Source: Arthrobacter terrae (GTDB lineage Bacteria > Actinomycetota > Actinomycetes > Actinomycetales > Micrococcaceae). Taken from it: DNA of 64,000 nt. The position numbers and the translations under genes are program-made. The notes under the pieces are model-generated. The model worked only from the letters and a program-made list of their open reading frames with translations. It did no database searches and was not told where the DNA came from. Positions 24,400 to 33,661 of this stretch are shown here, one piece after another. Where the stretch lies: positions 1 through 64,000 of the forward strand of contig NZ_JADNYM010000024.1 in the NCBI RefSeq assembly GCF_015708085.1, in the 5' to 3' direction. Position 1 is the stretch's first letter. Each line of letters begins with the position of its first letter.

Positions 24400-25054
24400 T
24401 TGGGGGCCTCCTTTGTTCCGAAGCGGTCATATCGCCCAACATGAGTGCTCTGACTCAGCCAGTTGCGAATGGCCGCCGCCATCTCATTGGCTATGTGTTC
24501 TTGTAGGCAATCCGCTGGGGTCTGTATCCGAGTCGGTCTCCGCGCGGATCAGCGCACTGATGTCGACGGACTGGGCAGGTGGCGACTGGATGAAGACCGT
24601 CGTCTCCGCAGTGTCCCACCCGAATAAGCGGCCGTCCGGATCACCTACACGATCCGAGCCGAAACCTGCGCGTGGGCCATGGACATGACGCATTTTGACT
24701 GGCGAAAACCGCACGGAGATGGCGGATGCCAAACGCGGGTCTGCCGCTCCCGGTTCACGGGTATCATCAATGCGCTGCGGAGTAGATGTGCTGCACATGC
24801 CGTTCCCTGACCACGCTCAAGCGAGGGTATTGCCAGGGTCCAGGGTCCAGGGCCCTGGCAACAGATAGATAATGCATTTCAATTGTTGAACCTGGAAGAT
24901 CTGCCTGTCAAGGAGGGAAAGTGCGGGCGGATTGATGGTGAGGTCTGCAGGGTTACGTTTATTGTGGGTACGCCGCGCAGCCTACCCTGTTCCCCGGCCG
25001 TGGATCCGCGCCCGCACAGCTGAAATGCTTATCCGCCATAGGCCCTTCAAGGCT
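24400..25054. other. 655-bp stretch without a convincing gene
   Basis: The only notable frame is a 104-codon minus-strand ORF at 24484-24798 (PVKMRHVHGPRAGFGSD and WDTAETTVFIQSPP segments), with no recognised domain and Ser/Thr/Asp-rich composition. It may be a decayed gene or chance frame. The stretch also holds the inverted repeat at 24830. It separates the MFS gene's promoter from the 3' end of the hydroxyacid-oxidase operon. Confidence 0.5.
24830..24861. repeat. Inverted repeat with internal GGTCCAG repeats
   Basis: TTGCCAGGG and CCCTGGCAA are perfect 9-base arms around a 14-base loop made of repeated TCCAGGG units. It is 190 bases beyond the stop of the glycolate-oxidase-like gene, so it may be that operon's terminator, but there is no T-run. 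An operator function is equally possible. Confidence 0.45.
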
Positions 25055-26446
25055 TCACAAGGTCACCGAGTCCACGAGTGGCGCTGGCACCGGATCGAAC
25101 ACCTTGCCCGGATTGAGCAGGTTGTACGGGTCAAATACAGTCTTGATCTGCCGTTGCAGTTCAAGCTGGACGGCGCCGAGTTCGTCGCCGAGCCAGCGGC
25201 GCTTGAGAAGTCCAATGCCATGTTCGCCGGATAGAGTGCCGCCCAGCGCCAATGCGTGGGCGAAAAGTTCCCCCGCGGCGGCCCAGATGGAGTCCGGGAC
25301 CGATTCCCCGCTGAAGACGAAACTTGGATGAAGATTGCCGTCCCCGGCGTGGCAAGTGGTGGGAATCATGACACCATATTTGCTTTCAAGATCACGGATT
25401 TTAGCAAACGCCTCAGTCATTTGAGACCGGGGTACGGCGATATCTTCAACCAGCAAGGTCCCCATAGCCTCCAGAGACGGGAATACCTGCCGCCGCACGT
25501 CCACCAGGGCCTGGGCAGTCTCCGGATCGGTCGTAATTTCCACCCGCCCCCCGGCATCGCGGATGATCCCGGCCATCTCCGACGCCTCAGATTCTGCGCC
25601 GGGGCCGTCACACTGAAGCAGAAAGTAAGCATTGCCTCGTGAGAGTAGGTCCACGCCAGTATAGCGACTGACACATTCCAGCGTGCGCCGGTCCAGCAAC
25701 TCCATCATTGCCGGCTGCAGGCCGGCAGCGGTGATGGCGGCCGAGGCCGCAGCGGCGTCGCCGACTGAATCGAAGTAGGCGGCAATTGTAGCTACTGTGC
25801 CGGATACCACGGAGCGCAGTTTTAGCGTAGCCTCGACGATCACGCCCAAAGTACCCTCCGAGCCGACCATCAACGCACACAGATCGTAGCCGGTGACCCC
25901 CTTGACCGTGCGGTGCCCCACCGAAATCAGCCGGCCATCGGCCAGCACCACCTTCAACGCCAAAACGGCTTCCCGGGTGACGCCGTATTTGGCGCACAGC
26001 AGGCCACCGGAATTCATGGCGATATTTCCGCCAACGGTTGAGATGTCTTTGCTTGCCGGATCCGGGGGCCACCACATGCCCTGCTTTGCCAGTTCGCGGT
26101 TCAGGTCTCCATTGAGGATGCCGGGCTCGACGACGGCGAGCCGGTTATCGGGTGAGACCTCCAGAATCCGTGTCATGGAGGCCGTGGAAAGGACGACTTC
26201 TCCGGCACCGGCAATGGCACCGCCGGAGAGGCCCGTGCCGGCGCCCCTGGTGACTACCGGGGTGCGATGCTCGTGGGCAATTCTGCACACGGTCTGCACA
26301 TCTGCGACGGTGCGGGCGTGGACCACCGCCAGTGCCGTGCCTAACGCCAGATGACCGGAGCGGTCCGCGCGGTACATTTGCAAAACCGAAGGATCAGTCT
26401 GTACCAGGCCGGGCAATGCTGCGGACAAGTCGTGGACGACATCCAT
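25055..26446 (-). CDS. FAD-linked oxidase, GlcD/D-2-hydroxyacid dehydrogenase type
   Basis: A 463-residue flavoprotein. The FAD_binding_4 domain spans about 35-215 with VVTRGAGTGLSGGAI and the Pro-rich WWPPDPASKDISTVGGNIAMNSGG pattern; the FAD-oxidase C-terminal domain follows, with PTTCHAGDGNLHPSF carrying metal-binding His residues and GGTLSGEHGIGLLKR. Such enzymes oxidise D-lactate, glycolate or D-mandelate-like acids. GAGGGAAAGC precedes ATG 26446. It is last in an operon with an FMN-type L-2-hydroxyacid oxidase, so both enantiomers of one hydroxy acid could be used. Confidence 0.9.
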   Translation of the reverse strand: MDVVHDLSAALPGLVQTDPSVLQMYRADRSGHLALGTALAVVHARTVADVQTVCRIAHEHRTPVVTRGAGTGLSGGAIAGAGEVVLSTASMTRILEVSPDNRLAVVEPGILNGDLNRELAKQGMWWPPDPASKDISTVGGNIAMNSGGLLCAKYGVTREAVLALKVVLADGRLISVGHRTVKGVTGYDLCALMVGSEGTLGVIVEATLKLRSVVSGTVATIAAYFDSVGDAAAASAAITAAGLQPAMMELLDRRTLECVSRYTGVDLLSRGNAYFLLQCDGPGAESEASEMAGIIRDAGGRVEITTDPETAQALVDVRRQVFPSLEAMGTLLVEDIAVPRSQMTEAFAKIRDLESKYGVMIPTTCHAGDGNLHPSFVFSGESVPDSIWAAAGELFAHALALGGTLSGEHGIGLLKRRWLGDELGAVQLELQRQIKTVFDPYNLLNPGKVFDPVPAPLVDSVTL

Positions 26447-26558
26447 GCTTTCCCTCTTTTCGTTTTCGTTGGATACTGCGTGCGTGTCCCACCCTGCGTG
26501 TCCCGCCCGGGGCCTTGACCGCCGCGTTTCGCAGGCAGACAGGTCACCGATGGTGCCC

Positions 26559-27776
26559 TCAGACGCAGCGCGGGGACAGTATGCCTGGTCCGGCTGCACG
26601 CAACTCCTCGACGCTGGCCATTCCCAACAATTGGAGCGTCCGGCGGAACTGATCGGTGAGCAGGCCCGCAACGTGTTCCACCCCGTCCTGGCCGCCGGCC
26701 ACCAGACCCCACAGGTACGCGCGTCCCACCATGCAGGCGTCAGCTCCAAGGGCGATGGTGGTAGCGATGTCCGAGCCATGCCGGATGCCCGAATCCACCA
26801 GAATGGCGAAATCTGCGCCGACGGCGGCCCGGACCGGCCGAACAAGATCCACCGGCGCGAGGGTCCGGTCGAGCTGCCTGCCTCCATGGTTGGACAAGTG
26901 CACACCGTCCACGCCCAGGCTCTGCGCGCGTTTGGCGTCGGCGGGGCCGATCGGCCCCTTTAATATGAGCTGTCCGGGCCACGCATCGCGCAAGGTTTCC
27001 AGGTCCTCCCACGTCACGCCGGGGTCAAACAATTGACCGATGTTATCGACGCTGTAGCCGCTGGCCCGGCCCTCCACATTGGCAAATTTTAGGGCGGGGC
27101 CGGCCAGCATGCCGGCCCAGTATCCGGGCCGGCTGCCAATGTCGCCCAGGCTCCTCAGCGAGAGGGCCGGGGGAATGGTCAAGCCATTTCGCGCGTCGCG
27201 AAGCCTATTGCCGGTGACCGCCGTGTCCACGGCGACTTCAAGCACGCGGTACCCACTGGCCGACGCCCGACTGACCAGATCAAGGGTCAGGGCGCGATCT
27301 TTCCAGACATACAACTGAAACCAGAGGTCCGCAGAGTTCACGCCGGCGGTTCCGGCCAGATCCTCCAATGACGTGCTGGCCATCGTGGAGAGCACATAAG
27401 GAATGCCCACCCTTGCGGCCGCCCGCGCGACGGCAGGCTCCCCGCGCGGATCGATCATCCTGGTGTAACCGGTGGGCGCAAAGCCCAGAGGGGCAGCGGT
27501 TTTACGCCCCAGAATCGTAGCGGAAATGTCCGGGTTACTGACATCCGTCAGGACTCTGGGCTGGTAATGGTAGCGACTCAGGGCGTCTGTGTTGTTCCGC
27601 AGCGAGTCCTCACCGTCCGCACCGCCGTCGACATAGTCGAACACGGGCCGCGGCAATCGGCGTTTAGCGGCCAGCCGGACATCATCGATGGTCCGGCACC
27701 GTTCCAACCTGCGGCTGGTCCGGCTTCCGGAGGGCGGCTTGATCGAGACCAGTTTCAGGGCTTGCGAAACTTTCAT
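26559..27776 (-). CDS. FMN-dependent alpha-hydroxyacid dehydrogenase (LldD/mandelate dehydrogenase family)
   Basis: A 405-residue enzyme of the L-lactate/glycolate/mandelate group. DYVDGGADGEDSLRNN near 45, PLGFAPTGYTRMI near 95, WFQLYVWKDR near 150 and the catalytic SNHGGRQLD near 290 are all present, as is FAILVDSGIRHGSDI. It oxidises an (S)-2-hydroxy acid to the 2-oxo acid. Its first codons overlap the IclR stop (ATGA). The 2-oxo product could feed the aminotransferase encoded across the divergent promoter. Confidence 0.92.
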   Translation of the reverse strand: MKVSQALKLVSIKPPSGSRTSRRLERCRTIDDVRLAAKRRLPRPVFDYVDGGADGEDSLRNNTDALSRYHYQPRVLTDVSNPDISATILGRKTAAPLGFAPTGYTRMIDPRGEPAVARAAARVGIPYVLSTMASTSLEDLAGTAGVNSADLWFQLYVWKDRALTLDLVSRASASGYRVLEVAVDTAVTGNRLRDARNGLTIPPALSLRSLGDIGSRPGYWAGMLAGPALKFANVEGRASGYSVDNIGQLFDPGVTWEDLETLRDAWPGQLILKGPIGPADAKRAQSLGVDGVHLSNHGGRQLDRTLAPVDLVRPVRAAVGADFAILVDSGIRHGSDIATTIALGADACMVGRAYLWGLVAGGQDGVEHVAGLLTDQFRRTLQLLGMASVEELRAAGPGILSPRCV

Positions 27777-28510
27777 GCGGTGGCCTTCCGGGTCAATGTG
27801 CCCAGCAGTTGCGTCAAACGGCTGGCAGAGTTCATCACGTGCACTGAAACGGCCTCGGCATCCACGGCCGAACCGAGCATGTAGCTGACGCCAATGGCGC
27901 CCGGCGCGCCGGAGGGGCTAAAAACCGGCGCAGCAATGCAGCGGACACCGGAAGCTGTTGCGCCATCATCGAGGCTGTAGCCGCGCTCCCGCACCTGGGC
28001 GAGCTCGGCCATGATCCCGCCGTCCCGTCTTTGTTCTGCACCGGCCGGCAGGTGAGCCGCCAGGTCGTTACCCGGCAACCAGGCCAAGGCTGCCTTGCCT
28101 ACCGCCGTTACAACGGCCGGCAGCCTGGCACCCACGGAACTTGCCAGTTTAATCCCCAGACCGGGAGGATCCTGTTTGCAGAGGTAGACCGCGTCGGTTC
28201 CGTCGAGAACAGCGTAGTGCGAGGTGATGCCCAGCTCCTTCGTGAGATACGCCAGTTGTGGGATGACAATGTCGACGGCGTTATTGGAGCGCAGGTGCGC
28301 GGCACCGACTTCGAACGCCCTCAGGCCGATGGAGTAGGACGCATGCTCGGTGACTTCGAGGAACTCCTGGCTGGCCAGAGCCCGCAGAATTGCATGTGCG
28401 GTACTTTTGGGGATGTCCAGTTGCTCGGCTATCCGGGTCAGCGGCAGCGGTTTGTCCGAACCGGATAGTAGTTCGAGGATCTTCAGGGCCCGCAAAACCG
28501 AGGTGCTCAT
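27773..28510 (-). CDS. IclR-family transcriptional regulator
   Basis: A 245-residue IclR protein: winged helix at about 5-65 (LTRIAEQLDIPKSTAHAILRAL) and a ligand-binding domain with AYLTKELGITSHYAVLDG and the end segment IAAPVFSPSGAPGAIGVSYML. It lies between the transporter ATPase and the oxidase genes and overlaps the latter by four bases. It likely responds to the transported acid and acts on the repeated TTCAyATATnCG sites at 31246-31433. Confidence 0.9.
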   Translation of the reverse strand: MSTSVLRALKILELLSGSDKPLPLTRIAEQLDIPKSTAHAILRALASQEFLEVTEHASYSIGLRAFEVGAAHLRSNNAVDIVIPQLAYLTKELGITSHYAVLDGTDAVYLCKQDPPGLGIKLASSVGARLPAVVTAVGKAALAWLPGNDLAAHLPAGAEQRRDGGIMAELAQVRERGYSLDDGATASGVRCIAAPVFSPSGAPGAIGVSYMLGSAVDAEAVSVHVMNSASRLTQLLGTLTRKATA

Positions 28511-28530
28511 TTGTTCCTACTCCTCGCCTA

Positions 28531-29298
28531 TCAAAGGACCGCACTGAGAAACGCCCGGGTGCGTTCCTCTTGGGGGTTGCCCAAAACGTCGTGCGGCTGG
28601 CCCCGCTCAACGACGCAGCCATTATCAATGAAGACTATTCCGTCTGCGACCTCACGGGCAAAGCCCATCTCATGGGTCACCACCACCATGGTCATCCCGG
28701 AACTGGCCAGGTCTTTCATCACGTCAAGGACCTCCCCCACCAACTCGGGGTCGAGTGAGGAGGTCGGCTCGTCGAAAAGCATCAGCTGCGGCTCCATGGC
28801 AAGTGCGCGGGCGATGGCGACTCGTTGCTGCTGCCCGCCGGACATGGCATACGGGTAGGCGTGTACCCGGCTTCCTAGTCCTACGCGTTCCAGCAGCGCC
28901 ATGCCCTGTTCGGTCGCCTTCTTCTTGGAGATTCCTTTGACCTGCACCGGACCCTCGATGACATTTTCCAGCGCAGTCTTGTGGCCGAAGAGGTTGAAAT
29001 GCTGGAAAACCATGCCGATATTGGCCCGTTCGCGGCAGACGTCCTTGTCCCTTAGCTCGTATAACCTGTCCCCGTTCTGGCGGTAGCCGACCAGCGAGCC
29101 GTTAACCGATAGGCGTCCGCCGTCGATCTTCTCCAGGTGATTGATGCACCGCAGAAACGTGGACTTACCCGATCCCGAGGGACCGATGATGCACAGCACC
29201 TCACCACGAAAAACCTGCAGGTCAATCCCCTTGAGGATCTGAAGTTCGCCGAATGATTTGGTGACCTGCTCGGCATGGACGATCAGTTGCTTGCTCAT
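28531..29298 (-). CDS. Polar amino-acid type ABC transporter ATPase
   Basis: A 255-residue ATPase of the GlnQ/HisP group. Walker [10 protein letters not shown] is near 37-45, the Q-loop in MVFQHFNLF, signature [15 protein letters not shown], Walker [16 protein letters not shown] and the H-loop [10 protein letters not shown]. The start overlaps the permease stop by four bases. It powers import of a small polar solute with the permease and binding protein upstream. Confidence 0.93.
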   Translation of the reverse strand: MSKQLIVHAEQVTKSFGELQILKGIDLQVFRGEVLCIIGPSGSGKSTFLRCINHLEKIDGGRLSVNGSLVGYRQNGDRLYELRDKDVCRERANIGMVFQHFNLFGHKTALENVIEGPVQVKGISKKKATEQGMALLERVGLGSRVHAYPYAMSGGQQQRVAIARALAMEPQLMLFDEPTSSLDPELVGEVLDVMKDLASSGMTMVVVTHEMGFAREVADGIVFIDNGCVVERGQPHDVLGNPQEERTRAFLSAVL

Positions 29299-30221
29299 GC
29301 GGTCCTCCTGAGGGCCAGGTTTTTACGAAGCCGGCGCGCAAAACTGGGTCTGGACCCCGGCGAACTGCGGCCGAGCCGGTCTTCCAACATCTGCTGCAGG
29401 ATGCTGAACACGGTGGTCAGGGCCAGGTACCAGATGGTTACGGTGAAGAGCAGCTCGATCACCTTGAAGTTGGCGGTGTAAATTTTGTTCGCGGAGTGCA
29501 GCAGCTCGCTGAAGGAAATAGTGTAGGCCAGGGACGTGAACTTCAAGCATGCGATGAATTCATTGCCCAGCGGCGGAATGATCACGCGCATCGCCTGTGG
29601 CAGGACGATCCTGCGCATGATTTTGGCGCGCGGCATTCCGATGGCCGAGGCAGCTTCGCGTTGGCCGTGGTCGACGGAGAGGATGCCACCACGCACGATT
29701 TCCGAAATGTAGGCACCCTCATTTATGCCAAGGCCCAGCAAGGCCGCCAGGAACGGCGTCATCAGCGTGTTCATGGGCATGGACACCAGGCCCGGGATTG
29801 TGAAGGTATTGAAAATGATCGCCAGGTTGAACCAGATCAGCAGCTGCACCAGAAGCGGAGTACCCCGGAACAGCCAAACATACCCGCCCCCGACCCAGCG
29901 CAGGACCGGGTTCGGCGACTGGCGCATCACTGCGGTCAGCACGCCAAGGACCAGCCCCAACGCCATGGACAGCAGCAGGAGCAGCAGCGTATTGCGCACT
30001 CCCTCAAGAATTCCGGGGACCGTCAAGTATTCGACCACCACGGCGTAATCGATGTCAGCGACCACGAATGCCCGCACGAGCAGGGCCAGCAACACTAGAA
30101 TCACAATAGCCAGCACCCACCGTCCGGGGTATTTCAGCGGGACAACTGTCAGCGCCCTGGCGGACGTTGGCACAGCGGGCACTTCGCGCCCGGTCTCAAG
30201 CTTGTTTTCGACTACCACCAC
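29295..30221 (-). CDS. Polar amino-acid type ABC transporter permease
   Basis: A 308-residue permease with a 40-residue cytoplasmic N-terminus and five to six helices. The inner-membrane EAA loop is [23 protein letters not shown] split over about 205-228. The HisMQ-type opening ([17 protein letters not shown]-like) is seen. GTG start at 30221 with AAAGGAG upstream. Only one permease gene is present, so it would act as a homodimer. Confidence 0.9.
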   Translation of the reverse strand: MVVVENKLETGREVPAVPTSARALTVVPLKYPGRWVLAIVILVLLALLVRAFVVADIDYAVVVEYLTVPGILEGVRNTLLLLLLSMALGLVLGVLTAVMRQSPNPVLRWVGGGYVWLFRGTPLLVQLLIWFNLAIIFNTFTIPGLVSMPMNTLMTPFLAALLGLGINEGAYISEIVRGGILSVDHGQREAASAIGMPRAKIMRRIVLPQAMRVIIPPLGNEFIACLKFTSLAYTISFSELLHSANKIYTANFKVIELLFTVTIWYLALTTVFSILQQMLEDRLGRSSPGSRPSFARRLRKNLALRRTA

Positions 30222-30261
30222 GTGCTCCTTTTCCTGTTGTCAGTTCATCGGGCACGGTGGG

Positions 30262-31200
30262 CTACTTGGGACTGATGCCGGCCGTCACTGGGTTCACCGT
30301 GGACTCGGTGATGCCAATGCTGCCAAGATCCCACTTCTTCAGTACCGCCTGGTACGAGCCGTCGTCAATGATGGCCTGCCAAGCCTTCCCCAGGGCATCA
30401 CGCAACGCTGATTCCTTTTTGCTGAAGACCATCGAGAAGAAGCGCTTCTCCACTTGCAGCCCACTGACGACCTCAAGTTTGCCCTCGGACTGCTGGGCGA
30501 AGTACGCGGCCGTCGGGTAGTTCTCAAGCATTGCCACAGCCTTGCCCTGTTTTACCGCGAGCTGCTCGGCGGCGTTGCCGTCAAAAGTGAGGACGTCGAT
30601 GGGCTGTTTGCCGGCATCGGTGCACACCTTGGATTGGGCCTCGAGATACTGTGGCTGAACGCCTCCGCGCACGGCCGCGATGGGCTTTCCGCAGAGGTCT
30701 TCAACCGTGGCAAGTCCGGCCGGATTACCCTTTTGGACGACAAATCCCTGGGAAGACTGCAGATATGACACCATATCGAAGGTTTTTTCGCGTTCAGCCG
30801 TGTCATTGACGGCGCCAAAGATGACGTCGTACCTCTTGGTGGTCAATGCCGGCAGCAGGGTGTCAAAGCTGGCGTTGTTCCAGGTGAAGGAGACACCGAG
30901 CTGCTTTTCCAGCTCCTTGGACAACTCGACTTCGAAGCCGGCCAGCGGGCCCGCGGCCTCGTAGTACTCGAAGGGCGGGTAGTCAATGGCGGAACCAATT
31001 TGGATGGTGCCCGCCTTCTGGACGGACTCCGGCAGCGACTTGTAAAGCGGTGCCGTGCTGTCCGCAGCCTCGTCCTTCACCGCCGCGTTCACGTCACCGG
31101 GGGTTGCAGCACTGCACCCCGATAGTAAGAGACCGGCAAGAATCGGGACGGCGAACAGGGCACTTTTGCGGATTTTGTGGCGGGGATCGATGGCACTCAC
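30262..31200 (-). CDS. ABC transporter substrate-binding lipoprotein (SBP family 3)
   Basis: A 312-residue extracellular binding protein. The N-terminus is a lipoprotein signal with LLLSGC and lipid-carrying Cys29. The family-3 hallmark IQIGSAIDYPPFEYYEAAGP with GFEVELSKELEKQL follows at about 65-100, and SSQGFVVQKGNP and DLCGKPIAAVRGG are further typical parts. Two cysteines (LCGK and KVCTD) may form a disulphide. GTG 31200 is preceded by GGAGGATG. Ligand unknown; the neighbouring enzymes point to an aromatic or branched 2-hydroxy or 2-amino acid. Confidence 0.9.
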   Translation of the reverse strand: MSAIDPRHKIRKSALFAVPILAGLLLSGCSAATPGDVNAAVKDEAADSTAPLYKSLPESVQKAGTIQIGSAIDYPPFEYYEAAGPLAGFEVELSKELEKQLGVSFTWNNASFDTLLPALTTKRYDVIFGAVNDTAEREKTFDMVSYLQSSQGFVVQKGNPAGLATVEDLCGKPIAAVRGGVQPQYLEAQSKVCTDAGKQPIDVLTFDGNAAEQLAVKQGKAVAMLENYPTAAYFAQQSEGKLEVVSGLQVEKRFFSMVFSKKESALRDALGKAWQAIIDDGSYQAVLKKWDLGSIGITESTVNPVTAGISPK

Positions 31201-31245
31201 GGGGCATCCTCCAAGGGGGGCGGCAACTGAAAACTCGCTGACAAA

Positions 31246-31275
31246 TTCACATATACGAACAGCGTTCGATATGAG
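31246..31275. promoter_or_regulatory. Candidate IclR operator, site 1
   Basis: TTCACATATACGAAC is followed after AGC by its approximate reverse GTTCGATATGAG, giving a dyad centred at 31262 near the importer operon's start. The half-site TTCAyATATnCG is shared with site 2. Confidence 0.5.
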
Positions 31276-31398
31276 AGAAACAGTATGGTGTGGCCTACGT
31301 CACTGTCAATGGGTGGCCGAATATGACGGAGCGCCCCAAAATCATCTGGCGGGAATCCCCCTTAGGCCATTGACTTACTGCAAACGTCTTTGTATCGT

Positions 31399-31433
31399 GT
31401 TCACATATCCGCATATCGGTCGTATATATGAAC
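31399..31433. promoter_or_regulatory. Candidate IclR operator, site 2
   Basis: GTTCACATAT and ATATATGAAC form nearly perfect 10-base arms (9 of 10) separated by 15 bases. The left arm continues TTCACATATCCG and the right arm, on the other strand, reads TTCATATATACG, both matching site 1. It lies about 105-140 bases before the aminotransferase start. Confidence 0.5.
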
Positions 31434-31536
31434 AAATGCGGGACGAAGGCCGGAACGAAAACCCGGGACGACACGGCCGCCCACACCCCCACCTGGCGCC
31501 GCTACATCACATTCCCCTAGCCGGAAGGCCCACCTC

Positions 31537-32622
31537 ATGACCATTGCTGAACGCCCGTGGCTGAACCGTTTGCAGCCCTATCAGCCGGGGAATCGAGCCC
31601 CGATCGCGGACGGATCAATGGCATCTAATGAATCCCCCTTGGGAGCCAGTCCCGATGTCGCGGCGGCAATCTGCGGCGCACTGGCGCAATCACATCGTTA
31701 CCCCGACCCGCTGGCGCAGGAATTGAGGTCAGAGCTGGCGTCGCTGCATCACGTTGCCGCGGACCAGATCCTCATCGGCAATGGTTCCGATGAGCTGATC
31801 TTCCTGCTCGCCTCGGCCTACCTGGCCCAAGGAGGCCATGCCGTCTGCGCAGCACCCCCTTATCAAATCGACAGGATCAGTACGTATGCGGTCAACGCCC
31901 GGCTGACACAGGTGCCGTTGCGGGATTGGGCGCATGATCTGGAAACGATGGCTGCCGTCGATGCGGATATCGCCTATGTGGTTAATCCGCACAATCCGAC
32001 GGGAACGGTGTGCACGCCGGCCGGCATCCGCGAATTCGTGGCGCGAAGCCCGGCGCGGCTCGTGGTCATTGATGAGGCGTATATCGATTTCACCGATGAT
32101 CCGAACGCCCAGACTGCCATCCCGCTCGTGGCGGGCGGAGGGGTTGCCGTCCTGCGGACGTTCTCCAAGATTCATGGGCTGGCCGGCCTGCGGGTGGGCT
32201 ACCTGGTGGCGGAGCGGGACATCATCGCGACGCTACAAAAGATCCGGCCGCCGTTTTCCGTCAGCTCTGTCGCACAGGCTGCCGCCCTGGCCGCTTTGCG
32301 GGACCCAGCACACCCGCTCGCCGTGCGCGAACACACGCTGCGCATCCGCGCCGAAATGGTCGACCTGCTGGAACAGGCCGGCTACCCGGTCGTCCCGTCC
32401 CAGGCAAACTTTCTCCTCGTCCAGACCCTTGCCGAGACGGAGTTCGTCTCAGCCGTGCTCCGACACGGAATATCGGTGCGACCGGGAAGCAGTCTGGGTT
32501 TACCCGGGACCGTACGGATCAGCGTGCCCACCGAGCGCGGGCTGGAACTACTGCGAGGCGCCCTGCGTCCGGACAGAGAACTGCTACAACCGACCGCCGC
32601 CGCTGCCAGCGGCCTTGTTTAG
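31537..32622 (+). CDS. Class I/II PLP aminotransferase, HisC/aromatic aminotransferase type
   Basis: A 361-residue enzyme resembling histidinol-phosphate and aromatic-amino-acid aminotransferases. SNESPLGASPDV is near 29-40, VNPHNPTGTV near 148, VIDEAYIDF near 178 and the PLP-binding Lys in TFSKIHGLAGLRVGY near 211. The context is catabolic, with no his genes nearby, so the substrate is more likely an aromatic 2-oxo/2-amino acid pair. First gene of an operon with the Rieske oxygenase. Confidence 0.88.
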   Translation: MTIAERPWLNRLQPYQPGNRAPIADGSMASNESPLGASPDVAAAICGALAQSHRYPDPLAQELRSELASLHHVAADQILIGNGSDELIFLLASAYLAQGGHAVCAAPPYQIDRISTYAVNARLTQVPLRDWAHDLETMAAVDADIAYVVNPHNPTGTVCTPAGIREFVARSPARLVVIDEAYIDFTDDPNAQTAIPLVAGGGVAVLRTFSKIHGLAGLRVGYLVAERDIIATLQKIRPPFSVSSVAQAAALAALRDPAHPLAVREHTLRIRAEMVDLLEQAGYPVVPSQANFLLVQTLAETEFVSAVLRHGISVRPGSSLGLPGTVRISVPTERGLELLRGALRPDRELLQPTAAAASGLV

Positions 32623-32632
32623 AGGAAAATCC

Positions 32633-33661
32633 ATGTTTATCAAGAATGCCTGGTACGTCATCGCTTCATCTGACGAAATTGTCCACGAACCGATGAAACG
32701 CACCATACTCGGGGACGACGTCGTGCTCTACCGAAAGCTCGACGGCGGCGTCGTCGCCCTTGACGACCGGTGCGCCCACCGCGCATACCCACTCTCGGCA
32801 GGCCGGCTTGTCGGCGACAACATCCAGTGCGGTTACCATGGGTTCGAATACAATTGCGCCGGAATCTGCGTCCGGGTCCCAGCTCAGGAACGTATCCCGG
32901 AACGTGCCGTGGTACAGGCTTTTCCCGTCGTTGAAGCTCACCGCTGGGTGTGGATATGGATGGGGGATCCGGAAAAAGCCGCGGCTGTTCCCGTGCCCGA
33001 TACGCACTGGATGACGGATCCGGCCTGGGACCGCGTGACCCACACCAGGCTCTTTCACAGCAGCGCGGATTTGATCCACGACAATCTGCTGGACCTGACC
33101 CATGAGAGTTTCCTGCACCAGTCCACCATCGGCGATGAAGCCGTTTACGAAAACGGCATCACCGTGGAGGTTGATGCACAGACGGTCAGCGTTGACAGAT
33201 GGATGCCGGGGTGCCACCCGTCACCCCTGTTTGAAAAGGCCACCGGGTTGACTTTGGTGGACCGCTGGCACACGACCGAATTCCAGATCCCCAGCCTGCA
33301 CGTAATCCACGCCGGTGTGGTGGAGCCAGGTGGCCGCCGTGAAGACGGGCATCTGCTCACTGTGCTCAATGCCATTACTCCGGCAACCGAGAACACCGCG
33401 TGGTACTTCTACGCATTTTGCCGCGACTTCGCCGTTGGTGACGAGGCGATGAACGAGCTGCTCCAACAAAGCCTGGGCGAGGTCTTGACCGAGGACGAAG
33501 ACGCCTTGGCTCTGCAGCAGGAGCGCATGGAAACCCGTCCCGCACGTCTTCCGGATGTGCTGATCGCCCAAGATGCCGGTGTTGCCAAGGCCCGGAGGAT
33601 CCTGGCGCGGATGCTGGCCGCAGAAGCCAAGGAATTGGCCAATGCGGGGCGGCTGCCGTGA
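32633..33661 (+). CDS. Rieske oxygenase, vanillate O-demethylase VanA-like
   Basis: A 342-residue oxygenase. The Rieske cluster ligands are in CAHRAYPLS (about 47-55) and CGYHGFEYN (about 64-72). The mononuclear iron site is in DNLLDLTHESFLHQ (about 150-163) with two His and a bridging Asp. The close group demethylates or hydroxylates methoxylated aromatic acids. AGAGGAAAA precedes ATG 32633. No VanB-type reductase gene lies in the window, so electrons must come from a partner elsewhere. Confidence 0.92.
   Translation: MFIKNAWYVIASSDEIVHEPMKRTILGDDVVLYRKLDGGVVALDDRCAHRAYPLSAGRLVGDNIQCGYHGFEYNCAGICVRVPAQERIPERAVVQAFPVVEAHRWVWIWMGDPEKAAAVPVPDTHWMTDPAWDRVTHTRLFHSSADLIHDNLLDLTHESFLHQSTIGDEAVYENGITVEVDAQTVSVDRWMPGCHPSPLFEKATGLTLVDRWHTTEFQIPSLHVIHAGVVEPGGRREDGHLLTVLNAITPATENTAWYFYAFCRDFAVGDEAMNELLQQSLGEVLTEDEDALALQQERMETRPARLPDVLIAQDAGVAKARRILARMLAAEAKELANAGRLP

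Larger units (their letters stand above)
31201..31536. promoter_or_regulatory. 336-bp divergent control region
   Basis: The gap between the ABC importer operon and the aminotransferase operon holds no convincing gene. It is AT-richer than its surroundings and contains the repeated sites described below at both ends, consistent with control of both transcription units by one regulator. Confidence 0.7.

Noticed and set aside
24484-24798. 104-codon minus-strand frame as a real gene
   Set aside because: No domain, no good ribosome site and unusual composition; kept only as part of a gene-poor stretch.
31537-32622. Aminotransferase as the histidine-biosynthesis hisC
   Set aside because: No other his genes nearby and the gene leads an operon with a Rieske oxygenase opposite a catabolic importer, so a catabolic role is likelier.
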